IMG/VR virus record: IMGVR_UViG_3300033145_003419 | Span: 1-48,502 of that record | Length of the DNA stretch: 48,502 bases | DNA from: a virus | Direction: 5' to 3' (one strand) | In this document: one piece after another, positions 32,829 to 42,190 of the stretch | Layout: each line of letters starts with the position of its first letter | Position numbering within the stretch: the first letter of the stretch is position 1 | Notes under the pieces: model-generated | The model's input: the letters and a program-made list of their open reading frames with translations, nothing else | What the model was told of the DNA's origin: nothing | Databases searched by the model: none | Translations under genes and position numbers: made by a program

Positions 32829-33592
32829 TGGCGTTAGTCGAACGTGAAATACACGGCTCCAGGATGCTTCTCGATGATCGGGACCCGGGGTTGTCGAAAG
32901 AATTGCTAGAGAAGGGCACCCGGGAGGATGAAGCTCCCCACCTGCTTGCGGATCTGGTACAGCCCGGCTGGACGTGCCTGGAGATCGGGGCCAACCTTGG
33001 CTTCTACGCGCTTATCGAGGCGAAGGCCGGCGCGAAAGTCTACGCTATCGAGCCTGTCCCCCGGTGTATCGACATCCTTGGTCAGAATGTGGAGCTAAAC
33101 GGGTTTAACAACGTGTCGATCCACGAGGTCGCAATCGGCAACAGGAACGGGACGGCGAAGTTCAACGAGTCTGCGGCCACCAACTGGGGCAGGATGACGG
33201 AGGCAAAGGCCCGGCCCCAGCAGGGCCAGGAGATCACGGTGCTGGAGATGAAGCTCGACTCGTTTGTTGCAGCGGAGGGGATTGAACGGATAGACCTCTT
33301 GAGGTTCGACGTTGAGGGATACGAGGTGGAGCTGATCGAGGGGGCGCAGAAGACGATCTCGGAGATGCTCGTGGGGTCATGGATGTTCGCGGAGTTTCAT
33401 CCCAGGTGCTTTGACGATCCTGTGGCAGACCTCCAGCCAACGGTTGAGAACATAATCAGTCACGGCTTCGTACCCCGCCACGTGATACCGGTCAAAGCCC
33501 TGGAGGACGTGCCGACGGAAAGGTTTGCGGAAGTGCTTTGCGGCAGGTATTGCGGCACGGCGCCGGTGGTGTTCCTCGAGAAATGCGTTTAG
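32825..33592 (+). CDS. FkbM-family SAM methyltransferase
   Basis: 255 residues. The SAM site is CLEIGANLGFYAL followed by VYAIEPVPR; RIDLLRFDVEGYEVELIEGA is the FkbM hallmark. The enzyme methylates hydroxyl groups, often on sugars, so it would O-methylate the glycan made by the neighbouring transferases. Four-base overlap with the SGNH gene and 10-base overlap with the next gene. Confidence 0.92.
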   Translation: MMALVEREIHGSRMLLDDRDPGLSKELLEKGTREDEAPHLLADLVQPGWTCLEIGANLGFYALIEAKAGAKVYAIEPVPRCIDILGQNVELNGFNNVSIHEVAIGNRNGTAKFNESAATNWGRMTEAKARPQQGQEITVLEMKLDSFVAAEGIERIDLLRFDVEGYEVELIEGAQKTISEMLVGSWMFAEFHPRCFDDPVADLQPTVENIISHGFVPRHVIPVKALEDVPTERFAEVLCGRYCGTAPVVFLEKCV

Positions 33593-34597
33593 GAATAATC
33601 ACCTACACAAACCTTGCCTCTGGTATCGGGCTTTTCGGATACGAGTTCTGGAAATACCTTGAAGCCGATTCGATCCTGTCTGTTCCCAACAAAGTTAAAG
33701 GGCAGGACACATGGACAGAGAGGCAACTGACCCTGAGCCACCCGCCAGGGCCGAAGGACGTTGAGAGCTATATAGAGCGGTTCAGGCCCGACACTATTTT
33801 ATTTCTGGAAACGCCGTTCAGTAACACTATGTCCCGTGTCGCCAGAGGACGTGGAGTCAAGACGGTCGGGATCCCGATGCACGAATCACGGGCTTCCGTT
33901 GGTATGCAACCCGACCTGTTGATATGTACCAGCTGTGAAGCGTGGAGAAAGAGTAATCACCCCAACAAGCGGTTGATGTTTCTGCCGATAGGGTCGGAGT
34001 TGTTTCCTTTCCGGCAACGAACCGGACACACCTTCATCCATAACATCGGCTACGGCGGGGTTCATGACAGGCGACAGACGGCAGCGGTAGTTAAGGCGTT
34101 TCAGGAATTGGAGAATCCGAAAGCCCGACTGATACTCCGGACCCCAACAAGAGTGGCCTGCCGGGTCGAGGGTAAAAGACAGGCGAATCACTTACATCAA
34201 GAAGAACTACCTGAACCCTGCTGACGTATATGCAGATGGTGACATTGTGATAGCGCCGATGGCCTACGGTGGGTATGAGCGGATTGTCCTTGAGGCGATG
34301 GCGTCTGGGCTGCCTGTGTTGACCACCGATGCAGACCCGATGAACTTGTTTCAACATGACCCCGACCTGCTAGTAGAGCCGTGCAGGCAGTATGAGTTCT
34401 CCGAGCAGTGGGTTGTCGACACCATCTACAACGAGGTGTCGGTTGAGGCCCTATACAACAAACTCAAGTGGCTGTTGACTATCGACACCGAGAAGTACAG
34501 CCGTCGGGCAAGACGACAGGCCGAGGCTCAAAGCTGGGAGAGTCAGGAGATCGACTACAAGAGCGTGTGGCTTAACGCGATAGAGGAGCTGCTGTGA
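33583..34597 (+). pseudogene. GT-B glycosyltransferase split by one-base frameshift
   Basis: Two frames cover one protein. The first (ATG 33583 to TGA about 34224) has LGIITYTNLASGIGLFGYEF, then VGIPMHESRASVG and reaches RLILRTP. The second continues RRITYIKKNYLNPADVYADG and IAPMAYGGYERIVLEAMASGLPVL, the GT-B nucleotide-sugar site. Removing one C from the CCCC run at 34142-34145 restores a single frame (RTQQEWPAGSRVKDRRITYIK). So the gene is a frameshift mutant, a phase-variable gene or a sequencing error. Both halves show normal coding character. Confidence 0.85.
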
Positions 34598-34998
34598 GTT
34601 ATTGCACACCCAAGGAGGTCAAGGAGTTCACGGGTTACAAGGAATCCGACTTTGACATCGTGGATGCGGGCGCGTTCGACAGTCTCATCGAGAAGTGGAT
34701 CAAGCAGGCCGATGCGATCATCGACGCCGACCGCAGAAGATCCTTTGATCCTGAGGACGTGGATGCCCAGTATGCAGAGTTACTCAAGAATATTTCTGTC
34801 CGCATAGTCGCCAATTACATGACCAAGGCCATCCAGTTGCGCACTTCACCGGTCGAGAAAATAGACGACTTTACTGTCCGTGTTGTGGACAGCGGCTTTG
34901 TAACACAGGCAATTCGTGACGACATGCAACGCTTGCCCCGGGCCATCCAATTCGCCATCGCTATCTGCAATCGGCTTACTGAGGAGGAGGAGGCGTGA
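34594..34998 (+). CDS. Head-tail connector (adaptor)
   Basis: 134 residues from GTG 34594. SYCTPKEVKEFTG, then LIEKWIKQADAIIDADRRR and ISVRIVANYMTKA match the helical connector family of HK97 gp6/SPP1 gp15. It docks under the portal to extend the DNA channel. Overlaps the neck gene by four bases. Confidence 0.88.
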   Translation: MSYCTPKEVKEFTGYKESDFDIVDAGAFDSLIEKWIKQADAIIDADRRRSFDPEDVDAQYAELLKNISVRIVANYMTKAIQLRTSPVEKIDDFTVRVVDSGFVTQAIRDDMQRLPRAIQFAIAICNRLTEEEEA

Positions 34999-35426
34999 TT
35001 GAGGTCGAGATCGATCTCAGCGAACTCCAGGAAGCCACACGCGAGTTCCCAGGGGTCATCGAGAGGGCCCTCGAGCTCACCGTCATGGAGTTGGACTCTA
35101 ACCTGCGCAAAGAGTCGCCGGTGGATCACGGCAGGCTGGCGGGCTCCTGGCAGGCCGAGCAAATCAGCCCTCTTGAGTGGGGCCTGGACTCCGGTCTCGA
35201 GTACACGATGGCCGTGAATGAGGGAACACCCCCGCATCGCATAGAGCCGGTGTCCGCCAAGGTCTTACGGTTCGAGATCGATGGCCAGGAGATCTTCTGC
35301 AAGTACGTCGATCACCCCGGGACCGACCCCAACCCCTATATTGACAGGTCGATAGAGGCCACCGCAGCTCGGACTGACGAGTTCGCGAGCACGGCGATAG
35401 AGGAGGTTATCGGTGGAACTGCATGA
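34995..35426 (+). CDS. HK97 gp10-like neck/tail-completion protein
   Basis: 143 residues. Pattern LSELQEATREFPGVIERALELTV, SPVDHGRLAGSWQAEQ, YTMAVNEGTPPHRIEP and PNPYIDRSIEAT fits the HK97-gp10 family (SPP1 gp16/17-like), which joins head and tail. Overlaps the next gene by 14 bases. Confidence 0.92.
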   Translation: MIEVEIDLSELQEATREFPGVIERALELTVMELDSNLRKESPVDHGRLAGSWQAEQISPLEWGLDSGLEYTMAVNEGTPPHRIEPVSAKVLRFEIDGQEIFCKYVDHPGTDPNPYIDRSIEATAARTDEFASTAIEEVIGGTA

Positions 35427-35844
35427 GCTGCTCGAGGAGATCAGGGGTAACATAACAAGCACTCTCAAGAAGGCCCGGCTGGCGAACGCGATCAATTATG
35501 GCGAGCGTGTGCGCGTGGACAAGCTCCGCCCACCGGTTATCTGGGTACTGCCCTCGGACTCCCCGATAGATCACAGCGGCATGGGGGAGATGTGGACATA
35601 CAGGTTCGCCGTGGCAGCCGTGGTAAAGGACACAGATCCGGACAGGGGCCGCGTGAAGGCCAACGAGATAGCGGGGAAGGCCAGCGCCGCCCTGGTCAAG
35701 ACCCGGACGCTCGGCAAGACGGTTCGCGACGTCAGGCGGGTCAAGTACCTTCCGGGCGATGTGAAAGGCATGTCGGCGGAGCAGTTGCACGCGGCGGGTT
35801 ACATGATGGAAGTCAGGTTCAGGTACCTGGATAAGGAGGACTGA
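35413..35844 (+). CDS. Tail terminator/completion protein
   Basis: 143 residues from GTG 35413. LHELLEEIRGNITSTLKKA leads to IWVLPSDSPIDHSG, a strand-rich centre and YMMEVRFRYLDKED. The position and length match the tail terminator (lambda gpU/HK97 gp11-like). Family by position and pattern. Confidence 0.8.
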   Translation: MELHELLEEIRGNITSTLKKARLANAINYGERVRVDKLRPPVIWVLPSDSPIDHSGMGEMWTYRFAVAAVVKDTDPDRGRVKANEIAGKASAALVKTRTLGKTVRDVRRVKYLPGDVKGMSAEQLHAAGYMMEVRFRYLDKED

Positions 35845-35845
35845 C

Positions 35846-36862
35846 ATGGAGATATTGAGATATGCGGGCTTTGTAGAGGAAACCTCGTATGCGGAGAGCC
35901 CCGCGCCGGCCGCGGCTTTCTGTGTAGATGAGACGTCGGCGTCGCTGGATGCCGCAACCGAGGCGCAGATCGTCTACGAGGGGAGCCTCGGGAGAGGATC
36001 CCGGGTGCATCGTCCTGGGTTCTATGCTGTGGATGGTGACATAGAGTACGCGTTCGACGCCAGAACGATCGGCTGGCTGCTCAAGTGGGCCCTGGGAGGA
36101 TACGCGTTCAGCGGCTCCGGGCCGTACACGCATGAGATCTATGGGAACGACGATGTGTTCCTGCCGTCTTTCGCCTGCCACCTGGGGAAGGACAAGCTCG
36201 ATGGCAGTAATTTCGAGCACGTCTTCTCCGGGTGCGTCATCGATTCACTGGAGCTTTCCGTGGAGGACGGGTACACCATGGCGAAGGCGGCCATAAAGGC
36301 GGCCAAGGATTCCAAGGGGACGATACTCGCCAGGTCCGCGGTGGAGTTGTTGCTCCCTGAAGAGTACCCACTTGTGTTTCACGAGGTGACCGTGAATAGG
36401 CAGAACTCCGACATCACGGCGAAAGTCAAAGGGCTTACCTTCGAGATCGGCAACAGCCTCTCACCGGAATCGGGCAGGTCCCTGGGGAGCAGGTTCGCCC
36501 GCAGGATACCCGCCGGCGCGCGAGAGGTAAAGCTCTCGCTCAACATGTACTACGAGGACCTCGACACGCTCGCGTTGCTTTGGGGCGCCGACAGCGGGCC
36601 CTCGGACGATGGAACGACAGAGGTACCGATAGTAATAACCTTCGATGCCGGTGACGACGGCAGCATGGACATCACGATACCCAGGTTTGTGCTCTCCCAG
36701 GTCCCGCTTCAGCCGTCGGGCAAGGACGAGATCGAAATGGGCACGGAGGGCGTTGCGATAACCGATGCGATTCTGCTCGCCGATGAGGTGACGACGGTTC
36801 ATTCGGAGCTCCTGGTGACGCTCGAGAACGACCAGGACGAGATGACAGTGGGAGGTAGCTGA
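35846..36862 (+). CDS. Tail tube protein
   Basis: 338 residues. RYAGFVEETSYAESPAP, then the repeated beta pattern EYAFDARTIGWLLKWALGGY, CVIDSLELSVEDGYTMAKA and a second DITAKVKGLTFEIGN half match the phage tail tube 2 family. Longer than lambda gpV, consistent with an extra domain. SD GGAGGAC precedes. It precedes two tail chaperone frames, which is the standard order. Confidence 0.88.
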   Translation: MEILRYAGFVEETSYAESPAPAAAFCVDETSASLDAATEAQIVYEGSLGRGSRVHRPGFYAVDGDIEYAFDARTIGWLLKWALGGYAFSGSGPYTHEIYGNDDVFLPSFACHLGKDKLDGSNFEHVFSGCVIDSLELSVEDGYTMAKAAIKAAKDSKGTILARSAVELLLPEEYPLVFHEVTVNRQNSDITAKVKGLTFEIGNSLSPESGRSLGSRFARRIPAGAREVKLSLNMYYEDLDTLALLWGADSGPSDDGTTEVPIVITFDAGDDGSMDITIPRFVLSQVPLQPSGKDEIEMGTEGVAITDAILLADEVTTVHSELLVTLENDQDEMTVGGS

Positions 36863-36863
36863 T

Positions 36864-37307
36864 ATGGACGAGCTGTTGACCAAGGCGCGGTTGCTGGAGG
36901 GTGTTGAGCGGACGGAACAGGTGGAGATACCACGACTTAATGGCAAGGTCGAAATCAGACCCTTGACGGAGGCACAGTGGACCGAAGTCCGGGCTATTAT
37001 GGTCAAGGACACAACCGTCACAATGTCAAGGCGGGGTTCGCAGATTGACGCTGCCATTGCGCAAAGGAACGACAGTGCCTCCGACCTGTTGATCTGTCGT
37101 TACGGCCTTGTCGAGGAGTGGACAGACAAAGAGTTCAACAGGCTTCCTGCTGGTACGCTCGCCGAGGTATCAGAGAAGATACAGGAACTTAGCGGGGTCT
37201 CGAAGAAACCCAAGAACGCGGAAGCCTTGAAAGCGGCGATGGCCGGGTTTCGCGAGGAGGGAATTGACGATAGCCTACCTTCACCTGAACGGGGTTCCGC
37301 TAGTTAA
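36864..37307 (+). CDS. Tail assembly chaperone, first frame
   Basis: 147 residues. EIRPLTEAQWTEVRAIM and DLLICRYGLVEEWTDKEF are typical of gpG/TAC-like proteins. It starts two bases after the tail tube gene and overlaps a second coding frame at 37264-37395, the expected gpG/gpGT arrangement. Confidence 0.88.
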   Translation: MDELLTKARLLEGVERTEQVEIPRLNGKVEIRPLTEAQWTEVRAIMVKDTTVTMSRRGSQIDAAIAQRNDSASDLLICRYGLVEEWTDKEFNRLPAGTLAEVSEKIQELSGVSKKPKNAEALKAAMAGFREEGIDDSLPSPERGSAS

Positions 37308-37395
37308 GAGCCAATCGGAAATGACGCCACTACAAGGATTGTTTCTGTCCTTTGCGATTCCCGAAGTCGTCAACCAAATACATGGAGCTAGATAA
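37264..37395 (+). CDS. Tail assembly chaperone, second frame (frameshift or coupled start)
   Basis: Plus-one frame relative to the first chaperone, about 43 residues from TTG 37264: TIAYLHLNGVPLVKSQ, EMTPLQGLFLSFAIPEVV. It ends TAA overlapping the tape measure ATG. It is coding-like, open upstream to about 37230, and short as gpT-type extensions go. A programmed +1 (or -2) shift in the GGGTTTCGCGAGGAGGGAAT region, or internal initiation at the TTG behind GAGGAGG, would express it. Confidence 0.75.
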   Translation: MTIAYLHLNGVPLVKSQSEMTPLQGLFLSFAIPEVVNQIHGAR

Positions 37396-39038
37396 TGACA
37401 ACCGTGGACATCCTCGTATCAGCAACCGACCAGGCATCGAATGTTCTTGGCAACGTGGGGGATACCGGCGAAGAGGCAGGACACAGCATCGAGAAGGGAT
37501 TCCTTGCTGCCGGTGCTGCGGTAACTGCGGCCGGTGCCGCGGCTGAGGGTATAGCACGCAAGTTTGCGGGCGTGGCCGAGCAGAACACAAAACTGGCCAA
37601 CGCGATTGGGCTTAGCGATACGGCCATGAATGCCCTGACCCGTTCAACATCTAATGCCACCTTCCCGCTGGAAGAAGTCCAGGACCTGTTCAGGCTCGGG
37701 AGCCAACTTGGCCTTGAGGGGGCGGATTCCTTGAGAGAGTATGCCCTCTACTGGGACATGGTCGGTGACGCCACCGGGGAATCCAGCTTGGCATTAGCGG
37801 AAGCCGCTCTCGGTCTTGGGGCGCTGGGTATCAAGGCTGACGACGTCGCCTCTTCTGCGGACGCATTGGGTTATGCATATCGGAACCTTCCGGGCGTTGT
37901 CGGTCAATTTCTAAATAGCATTAGTAGGCTGGCTCCTGAACTTAGCGAAATGGGCCTGGGCCTGGAAGATACGACGGCCATGATAGGGTTGTTGGCGGAG
38001 AACGGCATTACAGGCAAGGCAGCGATAACGACATTCAGGCAGGCCGTTAATGAGTCGGGCGGCGATTTGGATCTGCTCTATGATAGCCTCAATGTTGTTT
38101 GCAAACAGTACCCTGTTAATGCCGCAAGCGTGGACGATTACCGCCAGAATATTGAAGGTTGTAGCGTTGCACTGGAAGAAGACGCGGAGGCTAATGCCGC
38201 TTGCCTCACGCCAATGCAAAGGGTCAAACAGGAAGCCGACGAACTGGCGTTTCGGTTTTCTTTTCTGCATAAGATAATCGGCACCGTATCTGCTGTGCTG
38301 ACTACGTTGGGGCCAATACTCCTGGGAGTTGCAGCCGCTAAATACATCCTCTCGGGTTCTATGATAGCAACCGTGTTAGCCGGCGCCAAGGAAGCGTTTA
38401 TGATCACCTACTGCACCGGCGCTATCATTGCGCATAAAATTGCCACCTGGGCTGCCACCCTTGCCACTGGAGCCTGGGCCGCTCTCACAACCGGCACGCT
38501 GATTCCAACTTTGGGCGCTGCGGCCGTAGCGGCGGGGGCCACGGCCTTGGCCATTGGCGGAATAACCTTGTCCTTTGCGGCTCTTGCCCTGGCTATCTAC
38601 GGGGTGGTCAAAGCGTACCAGGCATTCACCTTGGCCCAGAGAGAGCATAGGGAGGCCATGAGCAATGAACTGGAAGGGATCAAGTCGCAGTACGAGGCCG
38701 GGGTAGATGTCAGGGCGTATTATGAGAATCCAGACCTTGGGATAGACCCACTTTGGCGGCGTGCGGTACTGGAGTTCATAGAGCAACTTGAGAAAACCCC
38801 ACCGACTGGAGAGAAGCGTTCTTTCGGAGGCGGCTCCGGAGCTTCGGCCGCAGGCGGAGGTGGAAGCGGAGGTGGAAGCGGAGGTGGAGCCGGAGGCGGA
38901 GGCGGAGGTACACCATCGGCGATGGAACATACCGGCACTATCACGGTCAAAGGCGTCAACGACAAGGATCAGACAGTCGCCGTTGCCGAGATAATAATGA
39001 ATGAACTCCGCGTAGACTTGAGGGGGGCGGCGGTCTAA
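37395..39038 (+). CDS. Tape measure protein
   Basis: 547 residues. Helical N-terminus with a ZIP-like ATDQASNVLGNVGDTGE and Ala-rich helix, central helices (FPLEEVQDLFRLGSQLG; LAPELSEMGLGLEDTTAM) as in TP901-type tape measures, several hydrophobic segments around 295-415 (TVSAVLTTLGPILLGVAA, TLIPTLGAAAVAAG, LALAIYGVV). A GGGSGGGS-type run lies at about 475-510. The length suggests a tail near 80 nm. The Gly run, encoded by GGAGGT-like repeats, is a flexible hinge and could slip. Confidence 0.9.
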   Translation: MTTVDILVSATDQASNVLGNVGDTGEEAGHSIEKGFLAAGAAVTAAGAAAEGIARKFAGVAEQNTKLANAIGLSDTAMNALTRSTSNATFPLEEVQDLFRLGSQLGLEGADSLREYALYWDMVGDATGESSLALAEAALGLGALGIKADDVASSADALGYAYRNLPGVVGQFLNSISRLAPELSEMGLGLEDTTAMIGLLAENGITGKAAITTFRQAVNESGGDLDLLYDSLNVVCKQYPVNAASVDDYRQNIEGCSVALEEDAEANAACLTPMQRVKQEADELAFRFSFLHKIIGTVSAVLTTLGPILLGVAAAKYILSGSMIATVLAGAKEAFMITYCTGAIIAHKIATWAATLATGAWAALTTGTLIPTLGAAAVAAGATALAIGGITLSFAALALAIYGVVKAYQAFTLAQREHREAMSNELEGIKSQYEAGVDVRAYYENPDLGIDPLWRRAVLEFIEQLEKTPPTGEKRSFGGGSGASAAGGGGSGGGSGGGAGGGGGGTPSAMEHTGTITVKGVNDKDQTVAVAEIIMNELRVDLRGAAV

Positions 39039-39385
39039 TGGCTGACGGGTTTTATTATTCCGGAGGCGCTCAAATCTCAGACCATATCCGGGACGTTACG
39101 CCTTCATTTGAGAGCAAGAAGGTTACAAACACAACTCTTGGCGGCGACCTTTACATGCAGGTGCTGGGAGATCCCATCAAGGTGGTTCACGTGACAGTGT
39201 TTGGTGACGAAGATATCTGCGAAGCAATATCGGAGTGCGAAGCCGCTGCTACCGCCGTTGAAGTTCAGTGGGATGATCGCTGGGCAAGAGGCCGTATTAT
39301 CGAAGCCCCCAAGTGGTCGGAGTCGGCGTTTCGTTACTATGTCAGTACCTTGGGCATCTATGTCACATCGGAGGGTTCTCTCTAA
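39038..39385 (+). CDS. Distal tail-like protein
   Basis: 115 residues. MADGFYYSGGAQISDHIRDV, a beta-rich core and VEVQWDDRWARGRIIEAP. The size, beta content and place after the tape measure suggest the ring that joins tube and tip. No sure family. Overlaps tape measure by one base and the tip protein by one. Confidence 0.7.
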   Translation: MADGFYYSGGAQISDHIRDVTPSFESKKVTNTTLGGDLYMQVLGDPIKVVHVTVFGDEDICEAISECEAAATAVEVQWDDRWARGRIIEAPKWSESAFRYYVSTLGIYVTSEGSL

Positions 39386-42177
39386 TGGTTCTCCCTCTCC
39401 CAGCAGGAATGGAAGCGAAGATAGAACAACAGTTTCAAACCGAGACTGATGGCGCTGAGCCCCAGGTGAGAGTTGGTCTCACCCTGCCAGCCGAGCTCGT
39501 CTGGACTGATCTTCCTCCAAACGCAGAAGCGCTGACATTCCAAGACTTTCACGTCATAACCGCAGATGACATTTGGGCAGTCGCGGGCGCTTACATCTTC
39601 CACTACAACGGCACCGCCTGGACAGAATCTATGTACGCCGGGCACCCAAACCGCACTTTAAGCGGCATCCATTTCGCCGCGGACGGTTCAGTAGGCTATG
39701 CCTGTGGCGGCTTTAACAGAATCTACTACTACAACGGCTCGTCGTGGTCTTGGGTCGCTACGTTAGGTGTGGCGTCCGCTAAAGATATATGGTGCACATC
39801 CGACGGCGCTGTCGCCTATTGTTGCGGAGGCGGTTATCTGGAGATACAGCGTGGCACAGGCGCCACAGGCTGGACTGTGGTTCACACTGCCGGTTCCCCT
39901 ACCTATGGTACTTGCATAACGGGAACTAGCGATTCAGACGTTTGGGTTGGCGGCAGCAGTGATACATATCACTGGGACGGCGCTACGTGGACTTCCGAAG
40001 GTAGCGCCTTGGTTGGCTCTATCTGGTGCATTCGTCAAGTCGGAGGTGCCACTAATACCGTATGGGCAACCGGCTACAGAGCTCTTGCTCAAGATTATGG
40101 CATCATGTATTACAACGGCTCTGCATGGGCCGAAGTAACCAGTCCCAACACATCCGAGGGAACCAAATGGGAAGGCATCAGCGCTTACAACGAGGATAAT
40201 GTTTATCTTTGTGGCACCGTAGCTCCCGCAAACTCAGCCCGGATTATCAAGTGGGACCCAGACACAGAAGATTGGTCTACCGTTTACACGCACGACACAG
40301 CTACTAACTTCTCTGACATGCAGCATCTCAATGCCCTAACCATCTACGCTTCTGGAACCGTTCTTTGTTACTCAGGCTTCGAGTCAGTCGACGTTGACTC
40401 TCTCGTAGAGGACGTCACAATCACCTTAGACCGTGGCAATCCAATATCACCTATCTCCCTCACCTTTGACAACGCAGACGGCATGTTCATGGCCGAGGAC
40501 TCTCTCTTCCTTGCGCCAGGCGTAGAGATTAACCCAGAGTTCCGCATCGGCAGTTCGGCCTGGTTTCCGTTGGGCACATATTTCTTAGATAGGGCTTCTT
40601 TCTCCCCAGATTCTGCTACCGTCACAGTACAGGGCCGCAACCGCATAGGACGCTTTCTCGCCGACCAGAACAATCGAAAGTACTTTACGGGCTGGTCCTC
40701 GATAGCGTCCTACATGGAACTTGCCCTCGATGACATCGGCTTTGATTACGCATCGTATACCGACTTTGAGCATGATTATGATCCCGTCGAGGAAAATGGC
40801 ATTGAGATAAGTTTCCCTCGCACAATGACGGTATGGCAAATGTTCCAGGAGTTATTCAAAGCGCGTCCCACCTGGCGTATCATGGAACGGTATGATGGCG
40901 TCATAGTTGCCGGAGACCCCACGTCTCACGCCGCTGCCTTTCCAGCCTACTCGACTTATACGTTTGCTCGAGAAGAGGAAGTATTCAGTCGCGGCATAGA
41001 GGTCGATGACTGCGATGTCTATTCTAAGGTTTGTGTCTACTCTGACCAGGGCCAACACGCAGAAGAAGCGGTAGCCAACGGAGACGGCGTCACCACAGTT
41101 TTCCAACTTGACAACTTCCCTATTACACCAGGTACCGAGACCATCTACATCAACGGTGAAGAGGTTGATCCAGACGATTACACTGTGGACTACGAACTTG
41201 GCACCGTTACATTCGATACCGCGCCAGCAGGCATCACCGACATCACGAAGTCTGTCACCTCCTACAGTATCAAGGTATTGGAGGTTTCCTCCACGCTAGC
41301 TCCCTATACGTGGGTACTTCATGGGTCAAATGACCGAATAACCTGGGATGTTTTGGATACGCAGACAGCTTATCCGGAAGGCCCTCCGGCTTGCGGAGAT
41401 TGGCCAAGCGACGAAGAAACGTTCACCGTTCCCGTAGGAAATGTGGCGCCGTATCGCTTCTATAGCATCGACTGTGAGTACACAAAGAATGAGTGTGCTG
41501 ATCCAGGTGGCGGGTCGATCTTCTTGCCACTGGCCATCAAGTACTTTGAGGGCGTAGAGGATATTACGCCTACGATGACTGGCCCTGAGTCTCCTGAGCC
41601 TTATAAAGTAGATGCTGGCGTAGATGGTGCCCAGGCATGGTGGGTATTTGATGGCCAGGACTCCCCATATTGGGGTTCGGGTTACATGATTCCTCCGATG
41701 TTTCAGGCGTGGATCGTCCTCGACTTCGGCACTGTCGGCTCTGACATCATCACAGCGTCGTACACCGCTGAGTGGTACGTATATCGTGATGTGACGCTCG
41801 ACTCAGCATGGGATGTACCTGGTTACAAAACGCTATTTGTTCAGGTCCCTTACAACACCGCCAACGCGGACGCTGTTGCTCTAGCCGAAGAACTCGCCTT
41901 GCGATGCGCCGATAACGGCACTATCGAAACATTCGTAGGTCCCATTCGCCCACAACTCCTGCCAGGCGATGGCGCCCAGATAACCTCGAGTGAGTTCCCA
42001 ACAGGCACTCTTGGCGTAGTCACTACAGTGAGGCACAGGCTTGGGCGTAGCGGCTATGTCACTGAGTTTGTGGTTGATTCCGGTGGCCGCATAGGCAGGA
42101 CATCTCTGTCGCGTTTGATCGCGGAGATCGCATTGATGAAAGACCCTGGAGTCGGCGAACGTCGATACCCCGGATGA
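39385..42177 (+). CDS. Large tail-tip protein with beta-propeller
   Basis: 930 residues from ATG 39385 (TAATG junction); the longer frame from 39313 overlaps the upstream gene. Residues about 60-350 contain propeller-like blades: YIFHYNGTAWTES, RIYYYNGSSWSWV, DTYHWDGATWTSEG, IMYYNGSAWAEV and others, with Asp/Trp at blade ends. Then LDRGNPISPISLTFDNADG starts a hub/Dit-like region with RMTVWQMFQELF-type segment. A GDGVTTVFQLDNFPITPG fibre-type module follows, then a jelly-roll region. It probably bears receptor- or glycan-binding at the tail tip. No lytic site was seen. Confidence 0.8.
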   Translation: MVLPLPAGMEAKIEQQFQTETDGAEPQVRVGLTLPAELVWTDLPPNAEALTFQDFHVITADDIWAVAGAYIFHYNGTAWTESMYAGHPNRTLSGIHFAADGSVGYACGGFNRIYYYNGSSWSWVATLGVASAKDIWCTSDGAVAYCCGGGYLEIQRGTGATGWTVVHTAGSPTYGTCITGTSDSDVWVGGSSDTYHWDGATWTSEGSALVGSIWCIRQVGGATNTVWATGYRALAQDYGIMYYNGSAWAEVTSPNTSEGTKWEGISAYNEDNVYLCGTVAPANSARIIKWDPDTEDWSTVYTHDTATNFSDMQHLNALTIYASGTVLCYSGFESVDVDSLVEDVTITLDRGNPISPISLTFDNADGMFMAEDSLFLAPGVEINPEFRIGSSAWFPLGTYFLDRASFSPDSATVTVQGRNRIGRFLADQNNRKYFTGWSSIASYMELALDDIGFDYASYTDFEHDYDPVEENGIEISFPRTMTVWQMFQELFKARPTWRIMERYDGVIVAGDPTSHAAAFPAYSTYTFAREEEVFSRGIEVDDCDVYSKVCVYSDQGQHAEEAVANGDGVTTVFQLDNFPITPGTETIYINGEEVDPDDYTVDYELGTVTFDTAPAGITDITKSVTSYSIKVLEVSSTLAPYTWVLHGSNDRITWDVLDTQTAYPEGPPACGDWPSDEETFTVPVGNVAPYRFYSIDCEYTKNECADPGGGSIFLPLAIKYFEGVEDITPTMTGPESPEPYKVDAGVDGAQAWWVFDGQDSPYWGSGYMIPPMFQAWIVLDFGTVGSDIITASYTAEWYVYRDVTLDSAWDVPGYKTLFVQVPYNTANADAVALAEELALRCADNGTIETFVGPIRPQLLPGDGAQITSSEFPTGTLGVVTTVRHRLGRSGYVTEFVVDSGGRIGRTSLSRLIAEIALMKDPGVGERRYPG

Positions 42178-42190
42178 TTAGGAGTCAATC

